A stretch of 64,000 nucleotides of DNA from Arthrobacter sp. PAMC25284 (GCF_019443425.1 NZ_CP080382.1:2542001-2606000), one strand, 5' to 3'. Shown: positions 41,578-51,712, numbered from the stretch's first letter. The notes: generated from the letters alone by a model not told the origin. Numbers and translations are program-made.

Positions 41578-41703
41578 GGCGGAGACGGTAGCGGGGGCTC
41601 CTGGCCATAATGTGGACGGGCGGCAATAGACCCAGCGACGACGAGGAGAGTGTCGGCATGTTTGCAGGGAACGGGCACGGGAACCAGGGCGAGAGGCAAG
41701 CCA

Positions 41704-41719
41704 TGTTTCACGTGAAACC
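41704..41719. promoter_or_regulatory. parS: parS site
   Basis: TGTTTCACGTGAAACC, 15 of 16 to canonical. Confidence 0.92.
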
Positions 41720-42127
41720 CTGGCAGTCGTGCTCTGGCTTTGTAATTGAAACGACGCAAGTTCCGGGCGGTTGGGACTGCGGCATAGCGGGCCGACGCAA
41801 CCGTCCCTTCTTGGTTCGACTGTTTATTCCTGACGGTCACCAGCCTCTCAGTAGTGGCCACCTGCCCCGTAGCGGCCACACCTCAGTGTGGCGGCATCAA
41901 CGCCCGCCCGACTCGCTTGAAGAGTCGTCGTTCCGCTGCAATTGACTGCCGCGGTTTAGGACGTGCGGCTCTGTCGGTTTGAACCTGTAAGGTGCGGCGG
42001 GCAACGGCAGGGGCGGACTGTCTCTTGGTTTGCATGGTGAAGGCGGCATTGGACGGATCGACCGCGGCTGGATCCAAGACACATTGGGCGCCGACTGGCC
42101 CTACTGCCACGATCAAAAAGGAAGTCA

Positions 42128-42143
42128 TGTTTCACGTGAAACG
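42128..42143. promoter_or_regulatory. parS: parS site
   Basis: TGTTTCACGTGAAACG, 15 of 16 to canonical. Confidence 0.92.
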
Positions 42144-42335
42144 CTCCCGGTCAGATCTACGACTTCTGCTGCTGCATCAAAATTTGCTCCAAAAATCCGC
42201 AATGCCGGATAGCGGTGCTATATCTGTGTCTTTGCGGAGTTCGCTTGTCCCTGGCTCGATCACCTCATGCTGGTCATCGGTGGCCACATTTCCCGCTGAA
42301 CTCTGCCAAGCTCAGATCGCCAGTTCCGGGAGCCA

Positions 42336-42351
42336 TGTTTCACGTGGAACG
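42336..42351. promoter_or_regulatory. parS: parS site
   Basis: TGTTTCACGTGGAACG, 14 of 16 to canonical. Confidence 0.82.
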
Positions 42352-42655
42352 CTTTCCTTGGGTCTGACTTCTCCAGAGGTTGATCTGCCGAGTCAAGTTA
42401 TTTGCCGTCTGTGGAGAATTAAGCGCGGCCTGAGTGCGTTCTGTCACCAAATTTAAGTTGCATCATCCAAAAAACGAAGCCACAGTTCGATTTATTGAGC
42501 GGCGTGGCGTTGCGTCGGGCAGGAAACTGCTGCGGGCGGAGGCTGCCTTCGCGACCATTAGACCATTGCGCGTCAACGGCTTACTTGTCCACCGGAAGCA
42601 CAATATTCAAAGGGTCCGCTCGGAATCGGAACGCAGTGCGCTCAGTGGGGCGCGA

Positions 42656-42671
42656 TGTTTCACGTGAAACC
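42656..42671. promoter_or_regulatory. parS: parS site
   Basis: TGTTTCACGTGAAACC, 15 of 16 to canonical. Confidence 0.92.
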
Positions 42672-42831
42672 GCCGGGACCGTCCACGGCGTCGCCGTTCA
42701 ATATACTGTTCTGGCGATGAATCCGGAATGCGTTGTGCTGGCAGTGTTGGCCTCTGGCCTTCGTTGTTCTCGGTATGGTACCCAGATCTCGGATGGGATC
42801 GGGCCTTCGGCCCCATAAGAACATAACGGAA

Positions 42832-42847
42832 CGTTTCACGTGAAACA
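42832..42847. promoter_or_regulatory. parS: parS site
   Basis: CGTTTCACGTGAAACA, 15 of 16 to canonical. Confidence 0.92.
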
Positions 42848-43138
42848 TCCTTTATCAGCATGGCCTGCCGTGAACTGCCCCGGCAGCGTTATTGTCCTGG
42901 GGATCGAAGAACCGCTACCCCGAAATGATACACAGCGGGCAAACTGAGCGCCGCAGGGATCTGATCGGCCACTCCGGAGCCGTCAGGACGATTTTACAGG
43001 GATAAACAACCGTAAAAGTTTGGATATCACTATACGCGCGGAGTGGACTGGCGCGCCTGCACCCGGGGCAGCCCTCTGCATCCTCCCCTGCCACAGGAAT
43101 TCCACCCCAGGTCCCACTGCAAGGGCCATCTACAACGA

Positions 43139-43176
43139 ACGGTGGCCCCCGCTTCGAAGAAGCAGGGGCCACCGTT
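43139..43176 (-). terminator. Intrinsic terminator after trxA
   Basis: On minus, ACGGTGGCCCCTGCTT and AAGCGGGGGCCACCGT form a 16-bp stem with one G-U pair and a short loop, followed by TCGTTGT. It ends the trxB-trxA unit and shields the parS region from read-through. Confidence 0.8.
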
Positions 43177-43223
43177 TCAAACCGGGGTCAGGCTGCGTTG
43201 GCGATCTCTAGGACCGGCCGCCG

Positions 43224-43550
43224 CTAGGACAGTACGTCGGCGAATTCCTTTTCGAAGTACTGCTTGGGCCTGGCGCCAATCACCGTGTTCTTGACCTCGC
43301 CGCCGAGGAACAGGTAGACGGCCGGGATGGAAGTGATGCCGTACTTGGCGGCGATCGCCGGGTTGTCATCGACGTTGACCTTGACGACGTTTACCTTGTC
43401 GCTGTACTCAACGGAGATTTCGTCGAGGATGGGGCCGAGTTTGCGGCAGGGGCCGCACCATTCGGCCCAGAAATCCACGATGACCGGCTTATCGGCAGCC
43501 AATACATCGGTGCTGAAGCTTGCGTCCGTTACGTCTTTTGCGTTGCTCAT
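43224..43550 (-). CDS. trxA: Thioredoxin
   Basis: 108 residues with the active site WAEWCGPCRKLGP and the cis-Pro loop TSIPAVYLF. Cytoplasmic disulfide reductase, reduced by the TrxB encoded 42 bases upstream. Confidence 0.97.
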   Translation of the reverse strand: MSNAKDVTDASFSTDVLAADKPVIVDFWAEWCGPCRKLGPILDEISVEYSDKVNVVKVNVDDNPAIAAKYGITSIPAVYLFLGGEVKNTVIGARPKQYFEKEFADVLS

Positions 43551-43592
43551 AATCCGCTCTCTCTCTTTCTTCGATGGGTTGGCTTGCGCCGA

Positions 43593-44549
43593 TTAGGCGT
43601 GAATATCCGCAAGGTAGTGCTCGACGTCGAGTGCGGCCACGCACCCGGAACCCGAGGCGGTGATGGCCTGGCGGTAGGTCGGGTCGATGACGTCGCCAGC
43701 AGCAAAGACGCCCTTGACGCTGGTCTTGGACGTCCTGCCGTCCACGGCGATGGTTCCCTCCGGCGTAAGGTCCAGGATGCCCTTGACGAGCTCCGTACGG
43801 GGATCGTTGCCGATGGCTACGAACACGCCGGTGACGGCCAGGTCAGACTCGGTGCCGTCGAGCAGATTCTTCAGGCGCAGGCCGGTGACTTTCTCCTGGC
43901 CGAGGACATCTTCGACGCCGGTGTTCCACACAAAACTGATCTTTTCGTGGGCAAGTGCGCGGTCAGCCATGATTTTCGACGCCCTCAGGGTATCGCGGCG
44001 GTGCACGACGGTGACAGATTTGGCGAATTTGGTAAGGAACAGCGCCTCTTCCATGGCAGAATCGCCGCCACCAATCACGGCGATGTCCTGGTCCTTGAAG
44101 AAGAAACCATCGCAGGTTGCGCACCAGCTGACGCCGTGGCCGGAGAGCCGCTTTTCGTTCGGCAGGCCAAGTTCCCGGTAAGCGGATCCGGTGGAAAGGA
44201 TGACGGCCCGCGCACGGAAGGTCTCCCCCGTGGCGATCGTGACCGTCTTGATATCGCGGGCGAGATCCAGTTCGGTGACATCCTCAAACTGAATTTCCGT
44301 GCCAAACCTGGCGGCCTGCTTTTCGAAGTTCTCCATCAAGTCCGGTCCCATGATGCCTTCCGGGAATCCCGGGTAATTCTCGACGTCGGTGGTGTTCATC
44401 AGTTCACCGCCGGCGGTTACCGATCCGGCCAGCATCAGCGGCTTCAGGTTGGCGCGCGCGGTATACACGGCAGCGGTGTAGCCGGCCGGACCGGAGCCGA
44501 CGATGATGACATCACGTACGTCAGACGCGGTGTTTTCTGCGTTGCTCAC
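43593..44549 (-). CDS. trxB: Thioredoxin-disulfide reductase
   Basis: 318 residues from GTG 44549 with GAGG upstream. FAD-binding [14 protein letters not shown], redox-active CATC in [16 protein letters not shown]-binding [13 protein letters not shown] and [10 protein letters not shown], and [15 protein letters not shown] near the end. It reduces TrxA using NADPH. Confidence 0.97.
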   Translation of the reverse strand: MSNAENTASDVRDVIIVGSGPAGYTAAVYTARANLKPLMLAGSVTAGGELMNTTDVENYPGFPEGIMGPDLMENFEKQAARFGTEIQFEDVTELDLARDIKTVTIATGETFRARAVILSTGSAYRELGLPNEKRLSGHGVSWCATCDGFFFKDQDIAVIGGGDSAMEEALFLTKFAKSVTVVHRRDTLRASKIMADRALAHEKISFVWNTGVEDVLGQEKVTGLRLKNLLDGTESDLAVTGVFVAIGNDPRTELVKGILDLTPEGTIAVDGRTSKTSVKGVFAAGDVIDPTYRQAITASGSGCVAALDVEHYLADIHA

Positions 44550-44728
44550 TGGGCGGTGAACCTCTTCCTTTTTCGATGCGCCCGCCTCGATGGCCGGCCA
44601 CATGGCACAACTAGCACTGGGGCTTGAATATTCCGGTCGGATACAGCGTCACGGCATGGCGCCACCATTCAGGGTACCGGTTAACCGGGCACGGCCCCCC
44701 GGGGAAGCGTGCTTGCGTTACAAGCCCG

Positions 44729-46444
44729 TCACTGCACTTTGATCTCGGCCAGACGAAGCCCGAAGCCGTAGCGGGTCTTGGGAGCTGCCAGCTTGGGCAG
44801 CGTTTTAATGGACACAATCACATACTGGGCAGTGACGGGTTCCTGGAGGGGGATCTTCAGTTCCGGCGACGTGAAGCTGTTGCTGCCGACCTGTTTGGCC
44901 CCGTCCAAGGACGGTTTGCTGTTGGTAAAGACGCTGATACTTCCACCGGAGGCACCGAGCTGGCTCAAGGTCACGGAGGAGACCTTGGACGTATCCTTGA
45001 GCTTCACGACGAGCGGAACCTCACTGGCAAGACCACCCCAGTTATCCGTAGCGAACTCCATGTCGGACCAGTAGCTGGCCCCGTTTCCGTCGAAGGTTTT
45101 CGACAGATCGCCGTCGTACGTGGCGGCGAAATCAAAATTTCCCAGCCGCGTGACTCCGTCGATAGCGGGCGGTCCCGCCGGTGCTGCGGTGGCGCTCGGT
45201 GATGCAGAGTCCTGAGTCGCTTCCGGTGTCGGCGTGTCAGCGGTGGAGGTCGGAACCGGATTGGACTGGGGGGTGCTCCGGAAGAGACTGCCCAGATTCG
45301 CGACGGCGAAAACGAGCCCGACCACCAGGACGGCGGCCAGCAAACCGCCGACGAGCCACCGCATGGACCGGGGCTCACGCGGGTCCTCGTCGGCCTCACC
45401 CTCATCGTCGCGGAACTCATCGTCCGCGGAAGACTGGGCGGTCCGGGCCGAGGCAGGGAAATTGACCGGGGCACGGTCCTCCGTGTCCAGCCCGCCGGGC
45501 ACGGCCGCAGCTGAAGCGGTTGCCGGGACGTGTCCGGGCTGGGTCACCTGCTCACCCTCGCCGGTATCGACGTCGGCATAATCCTCAGCCGACCACAAAG
45601 AAACCTTGGGCTTCGCAGCCTCTGACACCGGCGCCGCTTCGGTGGACGGCGACTCAGGGCGTCGGGCCGTCCCGTTCTGGACCGGCTGGGGCGCCGTAGC
45701 GTGAGCGGTTGCATCCTGCGCTGCCGTGCCCGCACCCTGGGGTTCGATTCCCTGGGGTTTGGCGGCTCCGCCGGCCGGGCTGCCGGCTGGGGCCTTTTTC
45801 GCAGCCCCGTTAGCTGCAGCGCCCGAAGCAGCGGCCGCGGCTGCGGCCCCCGCGGCCCCCGCGGCGCCGGCGGTGGCTTCAGCGCGGGATGCGGGCGGCT
45901 TCGGCGGCACACCGGCCGGCCGGTCGGCACGGGCTGGGACCGGACGTGCGTCAGGTTTCGAGACAGGAGCCGGCCGGGGGGCTCCTGCCGGCCGGGCCTG
46001 CCCGTAGTCGATGTAGCCGGCTTCTACATCCTCGTCGTCGTAGAGGCCATCGTAAGTTTCGGGTTCGCTGGAGCGCGGCTGCCCGAAGATCTCGCTGCCG
46101 AGGGTGTCGGTGAAGAACGGCTCCACGTAGGGCGGGTTGGGCGGGACCACCAGATCCAGCAGATCGGCCGCCGACGTGTGGTTCGTGATCAGGTAGGTGG
46201 AAGTGTCGCTGACATGCAGGTCCAGGATCTGCACGCTGCCGGGCCGTTCACCCGTGGCGACTTCACGTGCACTGCGCGCCACTTGGTCTGCGTTGCCGGG
46301 ACCGGCGACGAGGATGCTCACGGCACGGTTCAGTACCTGGTCCACACCGTCCAGCACCAGATCTTGGTCATGCGAGGTCAGTACGGCGGCAATGACCTTG
46401 TAGCGGCCGCCAAGTACTGATCCGACATCGATCGGGTGGGACAC
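44729..46444 (-). CDS. MurJ-associated membrane pseudokinase with C-terminal discoidin-like domain
   Basis: 571 residues. The N-terminus SVLGGRYKVIAAVLTSHDQD resembles a kinase N-lobe whose Gly loop and catalytic motifs are lost (no HRD, no DFG). A long Ala/Pro-rich linker (about 150-340) and an acidic patch lead to one membrane helix (about 361-385), a Thr/Pro/Ser stalk, and a C-terminal extracytoplasmic beta domain with TKTFDG-NGASYWSD and YVIVSIKTLP, like F5/8 type C domains. In mycobacteria these parts are fused to the C-terminus of MviN/MurJ; here they form a separate gene 171 bases after murJ. Likely it regulates lipid II export. Confidence 0.75.
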   Translation of the reverse strand: MSHPIDVGSVLGGRYKVIAAVLTSHDQDLVLDGVDQVLNRAVSILVAGPGNADQVARSAREVATGERPGSVQILDLHVSDTSTYLITNHTSAADLLDLVVPPNPPYVEPFFTDTLGSEIFGQPRSSEPETYDGLYDDEDVEAGYIDYGQARPAGAPRPAPVSKPDARPVPARADRPAGVPPKPPASRAEATAGAAGAAGAAAAAAASGAAANGAAKKAPAGSPAGGAAKPQGIEPQGAGTAAQDATAHATAPQPVQNGTARRPESPSTEAAPVSEAAKPKVSLWSAEDYADVDTGEGEQVTQPGHVPATASAAAVPGGLDTEDRAPVNFPASARTAQSSADDEFRDDEGEADEDPREPRSMRWLVGGLLAAVLVVGLVFAVANLGSLFRSTPQSNPVPTSTADTPTPEATQDSASPSATAAPAGPPAIDGVTRLGNFDFAATYDGDLSKTFDGNGASYWSDMEFATDNWGGLASEVPLVVKLKDTSKVSSVTLSQLGASGGSISVFTNSKPSLDGAKQVGSNSFTSPELKIPLQEPVTAQYVIVSIKTLPKLAAPKTRYGFGLRLAEIKVQ

Positions 46445-46615
46445 GGGCTCCTCCTAGACTGTCAGGAAATTGCCGGCCATGATCACTGCATGAGTGATCG
46501 CGCGTCCCCCGGAAAGCCGGTGAACCGCTGGTCTGCAACTCCCTTGTTAGCTTTCGATCCTAGCCGATTCAGTGTCTGCGCGGCGGGAGCGAGGCTGGCT
46601 GTGACCGCGCCTTCG

Positions 46616-48688
46616 TCACTTTTTCTTCTTTTTCCGGCCAAACGGAAAAGAAGGATTGTGGCCGGCCGGGCCCTGATAGGTTCTGCGGCCGGGTAGGGGA
46701 ATCCCACTGCGCCCCGGACCGCCCTGGGCAGTCGAAGGAAGGTCTTCATCCGGCAGGTAGCCGCCTGGCGGTCCTGATGGGCGCCCGTAGAAGGAATCGC
46801 CGACGTCGGGACCTGCTCGGAAGGACGCTGAATCGAACTCCCCCGATATCCGCGGAATTAAGCCGGTATCTACAGATACGGTGGCCCGTTCCGGTGCCGT
46901 TCGGGCCACGGCGGCACCTGCGGTGGGCGTCTCCGCGGGGGCCGCGGCCGGGCCCCGCCCGAGCCTGCCCAGGAGCGGCTGCAGAAGATCCCGGAGTTCG
47001 GTCACGCGGAACAGCTTCAACAGGAGCAGATAAATGGCGAGCATCACGGGTCCGACGACGGCGATCGTCACCAGGGCGGCGATGCGGCTGCTCCAGGCGA
47101 ATCCGTCCGCGGTGTAGCTGCCCAGCAGCCACAGGGCCAGGGCCCCTGCGAGGGCCGATCCCACAGCGGCATAGCCCATGCGGATGTAGGAGCTCATGAC
47201 GCGCGGACCGTCCAGGTGTCCGAGGAGGCGCCGCAGGAAGATGGCGCTGACCAGTACCGAAAGGATGTTTCCGCCGGTGTACAGGATGGCGATGGCGAAA
47301 ATGATCTGATCGAAGGGCAGGAACTGGATGGCGAAGGCGGACACCAGATTGACCAGGGCGAGGACCAGTTGGATAAAGAAGGGGGTTTTGGCGTCCTCGT
47401 TGGCGTAAAACACCCGGGACATCATGAAGTTGGCGCTCATGAACGGTGTGCTCAGCGCAAGGATCGTCAGCGTCTGGGCGAGCATGGCGCCGTCCTGCCG
47501 GTCTCCGCCGGAGAAGAACATACCCAGCGGCCCGGCGAGGGCAAAAAGCGCCAGTGCCCCGAAGACCGTGGCGACAGCCATGGTCCGCAAACCGTGGGAC
47601 AGGGCGTTCCGGAGTTCGGCGTGGTTTCCGTCCTGCGAGGCCCGGGTCATCCGGTTGAACAGCACCGTGGCAAGCGAGAGCGCAATGATGGAGTGCGGCA
47701 GCAGATAGAGCTGGCTGGCGACTTCGAGTACCGCATTGCCCGGCAGCGTCTCCGCGGCCGGGTCACCGGAACGTTCCAGTCGGAGGCGCTCCGCGCCCGG
47801 GATGGTGGCGATGCGCATGACGTATAGGAACGCGAGCTGCCCGACGGCGGCGGTAGCCAGCGTCCAGACGCTCAGCCTGGCCGCCTGTCCCAGCCCGACA
47901 CCGCGCCAGCCAAAGCGTGGCCGGAGACCGAGCCGGAGCCGGAATACCGGGATCAGCAGGATGGCGGTCTGGCTGATGACGCCGATGGTAGAGACTCCGG
48001 CCACCAGGAAAGTCTGGAAAGGTCCCCAGTTGTCCAGGGTGTGCGGGTTGGCAACATTCGCGCCCAGAATCGCGATGAACATGCCGAGCCCGGCGATTGC
48101 CACGATGTTGTTCAGGATCGGAGCCCACATGGCGGGTCCGAACGCGCCGTTGGCGTTCAGGACCTGGGTGAGCAGGGCATAGAGGCCGTAGAAGAAGATT
48201 TGCGGGAGGCACCAGAACGCAAAGGAGACTGCGAGCGATTTCTGCTGCGGCGAGTAGCCCTGGGTTGTGAGTTCGATGATCCACGGTGCCAACAGGGTCA
48301 CCAGCAGGGTCAGCGTCAGCAGTACGAGTACGGCCAGCGTGAGGAGCCGGCTGATGTAGTCCGCTCCGCGGTCCGGGCCCTTGCTGGCTTTGATGATCTG
48401 CGGTACCAGGACGGCATTAAAAACACCGCCCGCCACCAGCAGGAAGATCAGGTTCGGCAGGTTGTTGGCGTTGATGAAGGTGTCGGTGACCGTTGACCCG
48501 AGGCCAAGCGCGGCACCGAGCATCCAGGTCTTGCCGAAGCCCAGAAAACGCGAGACCAGTGTTCCGGCCGCCATGATGGCGCTGGAGCGGGCTTCACCTG
48601 AGTGGACGGCCTTGGCTTCGGACGGGCCGGGGCCGGGGCTGGAACCAGGGCTGGCGGGAGTGGGATCGGCGGAAGACATCGTCTTCAT
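46616..48688 (-). CDS. murJ: Lipid II flippase MurJ (MviN)
   Basis: 690 residues. A Pro/Ser-rich N-terminal tail (1-30) precedes a 14-helix MOP-family core with MAAGTLVSRFLGFGKTWMLG, FINANNLPNLIFLLVAGGVF, NAVLVPQI, and later LFALAGPLGMFFSGG. The C-terminal 120 residues are a disordered cytoplasmic tail ending in FGRKKKKK. It flips lipid II across the membrane. Start MKTMSS; the second Met is also possible. Confidence 0.93.
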   Translation of the reverse strand: MKTMSSADPTPASPGSSPGPGPSEAKAVHSGEARSSAIMAAGTLVSRFLGFGKTWMLGAALGLGSTVTDTFINANNLPNLIFLLVAGGVFNAVLVPQIIKASKGPDRGADYISRLLTLAVLVLLTLTLLVTLLAPWIIELTTQGYSPQQKSLAVSFAFWCLPQIFFYGLYALLTQVLNANGAFGPAMWAPILNNIVAIAGLGMFIAILGANVANPHTLDNWGPFQTFLVAGVSTIGVISQTAILLIPVFRLRLGLRPRFGWRGVGLGQAARLSVWTLATAAVGQLAFLYVMRIATIPGAERLRLERSGDPAAETLPGNAVLEVASQLYLLPHSIIALSLATVLFNRMTRASQDGNHAELRNALSHGLRTMAVATVFGALALFALAGPLGMFFSGGDRQDGAMLAQTLTILALSTPFMSANFMMSRVFYANEDAKTPFFIQLVLALVNLVSAFAIQFLPFDQIIFAIAILYTGGNILSVLVSAIFLRRLLGHLDGPRVMSSYIRMGYAAVGSALAGALALWLLGSYTADGFAWSSRIAALVTIAVVGPVMLAIYLLLLKLFRVTELRDLLQPLLGRLGRGPAAAPAETPTAGAAVARTAPERATVSVDTGLIPRISGEFDSASFRAGPDVGDSFYGRPSGPPGGYLPDEDLPSTAQGGPGRSGIPLPGRRTYQGPAGHNPSFPFGRKKKKK

Positions 48689-48781
48689 AATCTCACCCAG
48701 GCACGGGTTCGTGCTTCACCCTCGCGCGAACGCGTCGGCGTGAGCGGCTCCCGGGGTCCCGTGGGCGGGTCCGGGAGCCCG

Positions 48782-49330
48782 TCAGCAGTCTTCGGGAAGG
48801 ACTTCCCTCGCGAGGTCGGCAATGCGCCTCTCGTTCGGGAAGGAAAGCTTGCGGGCCAGTTCGCGGATGGGCACCCAGGCGACGTCGACGGCTTCCTGGT
48901 CCGGGTCATTTTCGATTGTGAGTTCGCCGCCGGTGGCCTGCAGGAGAAAGTGGTGGACCGTCTTGTGGACCCGGTGCCCGCTGACGGTGAACCAGTAGTC
49001 GATGCTTCCCAGCGGCGCCAGGATCTTGCCGTCGATGCCGGTTTCTTCGGCGATTTCACGGACGGCAGCTTCCTCATTGCTCTCCTGGCCCTCCGGATGG
49101 CCTTTCGGCAGGCACCATTCCAGGCGGCCACCGCGGTTGATGCGGGCAATGATCGCCACCCGGAGATCGGTGTCGGAGGTATCGACCACAACACCACCGG
49201 CGGAGACCTCTTCCACTGTCGGCAGGGAGGCGTGCCCCGTGTGCTGGGCGGGCGCGACGTTAGCACCGATTGCCGAGGGCAACGGTGCGTTCGTCCTCCT
49301 GCCGGGAGCGCTCGGTACGGGATGGGCCAT
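48782..49330 (-). CDS. NUDIX hydrolase
   Basis: 182 residues from ATG 49330 (MAHPVPSAPGRR); the upstream frame is not conserved-looking. The Nudix box is complete: GHPEGQESNEEAAVREIAEE then TGI. EEVSAGGVVVD precedes it and EAVDVAWVPIRELARKL follows. It cleaves a nucleoside diphosphate linked to X; the substrate is unknown. It is divergent from the nucleotidyltransferase gene, as in many actinobacteria. Confidence 0.9.
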   Translation of the reverse strand: MAHPVPSAPGRRTNAPLPSAIGANVAPAQHTGHASLPTVEEVSAGGVVVDTSDTDLRVAIIARINRGGRLEWCLPKGHPEGQESNEEAAVREIAEETGIDGKILAPLGSIDYWFTVSGHRVHKTVHHFLLQATGGELTIENDPDQEAVDVAWVPIRELARKLSFPNERRIADLAREVLPEDC

Positions 49331-49512
49331 GAAGTCCACTCTAACGACTCTTCCCGGGAGTTGATGACCTGAACATGGCCGGAAAGTGGACCGTCGGAAA
49401 AGTGGATTGCCGGTGCGGGCATCTCCGGTCTGCGTTCCACTCCGGTCGATCCCGGGATTCACGAGGCTTTCGGTGTGGTGCTGGCCGGGTTTTCTGACAA
49501 GCTTAAGAAACT

Positions 49513-51039
49513 ATGGCGCACGCACATCACAAGATTGACACCCACACCGTTGATTTCCAGGTGGACCCGGTGGTTCTGGAGCTTGGTCGGCGGTTCGTCG
49601 ACGCGGGCCACGAGCTGTCCCTGGTCGGCGGACCGGTGCGCGACCTCTTCCTGGGCCGGGCTTCCCCCGATTTGGACTTCACCACGGACGCCGCACCGGA
49701 TCAGACGGTGAAATTGATTAAGAAGTGGGCGGACAACTACTGGGAGATCGGGCGCGCCTTCGGCACCATCGGAATGCGCAAAGCCGGCTTCCAGATCGAG
49801 ATCACCACGTACCGCGCCGATGCCTATGACCCCGAATCGCGCAAACCGGTCGTGGCTTTTGGGAGTTCGCTGACGGATGATCTGCTCCGGCGGGACTTCA
49901 CCATCAACGCCATGGCCCTGCGTCTGCCGACGCTGGAGCTGGTGGACCCGTTCGGCGGCGTCCGCGATCTCCATGACTCCGTCCTCGCAACGCCGGGACC
50001 GCCCGAAACATCCTTCTCCGACGATCCGCTGCGCATGATGCGCGCCGCCCGGTTCGCGGCCCAGCTGGGTGTCAGCCTGCGCGAGGATGTCCGCGAGGCG
50101 ATGACCCGGATGGCTGAGCGGATCACGATCATCTCGGCCGAACGGGTGCGGGACGAACTGGTCAAGCTCATCTGCGCCGCCCACCCCCGGGTCGGCGTGG
50201 ATTTGCTGGTGGACACCGGACTGGCGGAGTTTGTCCTGCCCGAGGTCTCCGCCCTCCGGCTGGAATCCGATGAGCATCACCGCCACAAGGACGTCTACCA
50301 GCATTCCCTGCAGGTGCTGGAGCAGGCCGCGGCCCTCGAGACCGGTGCTGACGGGTCCGTCCCCGGGCCGGACTTCGTGCTCCGGTTCGCGGCCCTCATG
50401 CACGACATCGGCAAACCGGCTACCCGCCGTTTCGAACCGGGCGGAGCCGTGAGTTTCCGGCACCACGACATGGTCGGCTCCAAGCTCACCTCGAAGCGGA
50501 TGAAGACCCTGCGTTTCGACAACGACACGACCAAGGCGGTTGCCCGGCTCGTGGAGCTGCACATGCGCTTCTACGGCTACGGTGAAGCCGGCTGGAGCGA
50601 CTCTGCCGTCCGCCGCTATGTCACCGACGCCGGCCCCCTCCTGGAACGGCTGCACCGGCTCACCCGGTCCGACGTGACCACCAGGAACCAGCGCAAGGCC
50701 GACCGCCTGTCCTTCGCCTACGACGATCTAGAGGCCCGGATCGCAGCAATCCGCGAGCAGGAATCCCTCGAGGCGGTGCGCCCGGACTTGGACGGCGGAC
50801 AGATCATGGCACTGCTCGGGCTCACGCCGGGACCTGTGGTCGGCCGGGCCTACAAGTTCCTGTTGGAGGAGCGGATGGAGCACGGTCCGCTCGACCCGGC
50901 GGACGCCGAGTCCAAACTGCGCGCATGGTGGGCGGCGCAGCCCGAGGCGGCCACCCCCGCCGGCAGCCCGGCCCCGCCCGCAACCATTGCCCCCGCCGGA
51001 TCCTCCGGCGTCGCCCTTTCCACCACCGAGGAGTCCTAA
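49513..51039 (+). CDS. CCA tRNA nucleotidyltransferase / poly(A) polymerase family with HD domain
   Basis: 508 residues. Pol-beta-type head: LVGGPVRDLFLGRASPDLDF, with the metal-binding DLD at 53-55, then RRDFTINAMAL and DDPLRMMRAARFAAQLG, typical of the class II CCA family. A C-terminal HD phosphohydrolase part shows RFAALMHDIGKPATRR and VELHMRF. The last 45 residues are Ala/Pro-rich. It adds or repairs the tRNA 3' CCA; note that tRNA-Ile here lacks an encoded CCA. The next gene starts on the very next base after the stop. Confidence 0.92.
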   Translation: MAHAHHKIDTHTVDFQVDPVVLELGRRFVDAGHELSLVGGPVRDLFLGRASPDLDFTTDAAPDQTVKLIKKWADNYWEIGRAFGTIGMRKAGFQIEITTYRADAYDPESRKPVVAFGSSLTDDLLRRDFTINAMALRLPTLELVDPFGGVRDLHDSVLATPGPPETSFSDDPLRMMRAARFAAQLGVSLREDVREAMTRMAERITIISAERVRDELVKLICAAHPRVGVDLLVDTGLAEFVLPEVSALRLESDEHHRHKDVYQHSLQVLEQAAALETGADGSVPGPDFVLRFAALMHDIGKPATRRFEPGGAVSFRHHDMVGSKLTSKRMKTLRFDNDTTKAVARLVELHMRFYGYGEAGWSDSAVRRYVTDAGPLLERLHRLTRSDVTTRNQRKADRLSFAYDDLEARIAAIREQESLEAVRPDLDGGQIMALLGLTPGPVVGRAYKFLLEERMEHGPLDPADAESKLRAWWAAQPEAATPAGSPAPPATIAPAGSSGVALSTTEES

Positions 51040-51624
51040 GTGATCACCCCCTTCAACGGTTCCCGTCCGCAACTGTGGATCCTGCGGCATGGCGAAACCG
51101 AATGGTCCAAGAGCGGGCAGTACACCGGGCTCACGGACATGCCGCTTACGGTTGAAGGTGAGCAGCAGGCCGTCGAGGCCCGGAAAGCGCTCGAAGCCGT
51201 CGACTTCGATCTCGTCCTGACCTCTCCCCTGCGGCGCGCACGGCGCACCGCGGAACTCGCGGGCTATCCTGACGCCGTCCAGGAACCGCTGGCGGTGGAA
51301 TGGGACTATGGCGACTACGAAGGCATCAGCTCCGACCTGATCCGTAAGGACAACCCGGAATACCTGATCTGGACCCACGGTGTACCGAACGGCGAAGCAC
51401 TCGACGACGTCGCCGCCCGCGCGGACAAGATTGTGGCCCGCGTGCTCGAATCCGGACTGGACAACGTCCTGATCGTCGCCCACGGACATTTCTCCCGGAT
51501 TCTGACCGCCCGCTGGCTTGGACTGGACCCGCACGAGGGCCGGCACTTCGTGCTGGGGACGGCAAAGGTTTGCACCCTGGGGTGGGACAAGAAGACGCCG
51601 GCAATCGTCCGCTGGGGCCTCTAG
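51040..51624 (+). CDS. Histidine phosphatase family protein (phosphoglycerate mutase-like)
   Basis: 194 residues, GTG immediately after the upstream stop. LRHGETEW with phospho-acceptor His17, SPLRRARRTAELAG, WDYGDYEGIS, and the second His in VAHGHFSRIL. The exact substrate is unknown; such proteins include acid phosphatases and cofactor-dependent mutase-like enzymes. Likely translated with the nucleotidyltransferase. Confidence 0.9.
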   Translation: MITPFNGSRPQLWILRHGETEWSKSGQYTGLTDMPLTVEGEQQAVEARKALEAVDFDLVLTSPLRRARRTAELAGYPDAVQEPLAVEWDYGDYEGISSDLIRKDNPEYLIWTHGVPNGEALDDVAARADKIVARVLESGLDNVLIVAHGHFSRILTARWLGLDPHEGRHFVLGTAKVCTLGWDKKTPAIVRWGL

Positions 51625-51712
51625 GACGTCTTCCTCAGGCAACAGCCGCCTGGCACGTTGCCTCGGTACGTGGCCGGCACTTCGCCGGGCAGGCCAGAGG
51701 TGTCCGCCCGGT

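Larger units (their letters stand above)
39907..43138. other. Gene-free region with seven parS sites (putative centromere)
   Basis: 3.2 kb with only short unrecognisable frames on both strands. It holds parS at 40281, 41062, 41704, 42128, 42336, 42656 and 42832, DnaA boxes at 40968 and 41334, and a (GCTGCC)9 tract. ParB encoded about 8 kb away would load here. The density and lack of genes suggest a dedicated segregation locus. Confidence 0.8.

Noticed and set aside
40270..42860. Short frames starting at the ATG of ATGTTTCACGTG sites (MFHVK...)
   Set aside because: They arise only because several parS sites are preceded by A. They are not conserved with each other beyond parS and have no ribosome sites.
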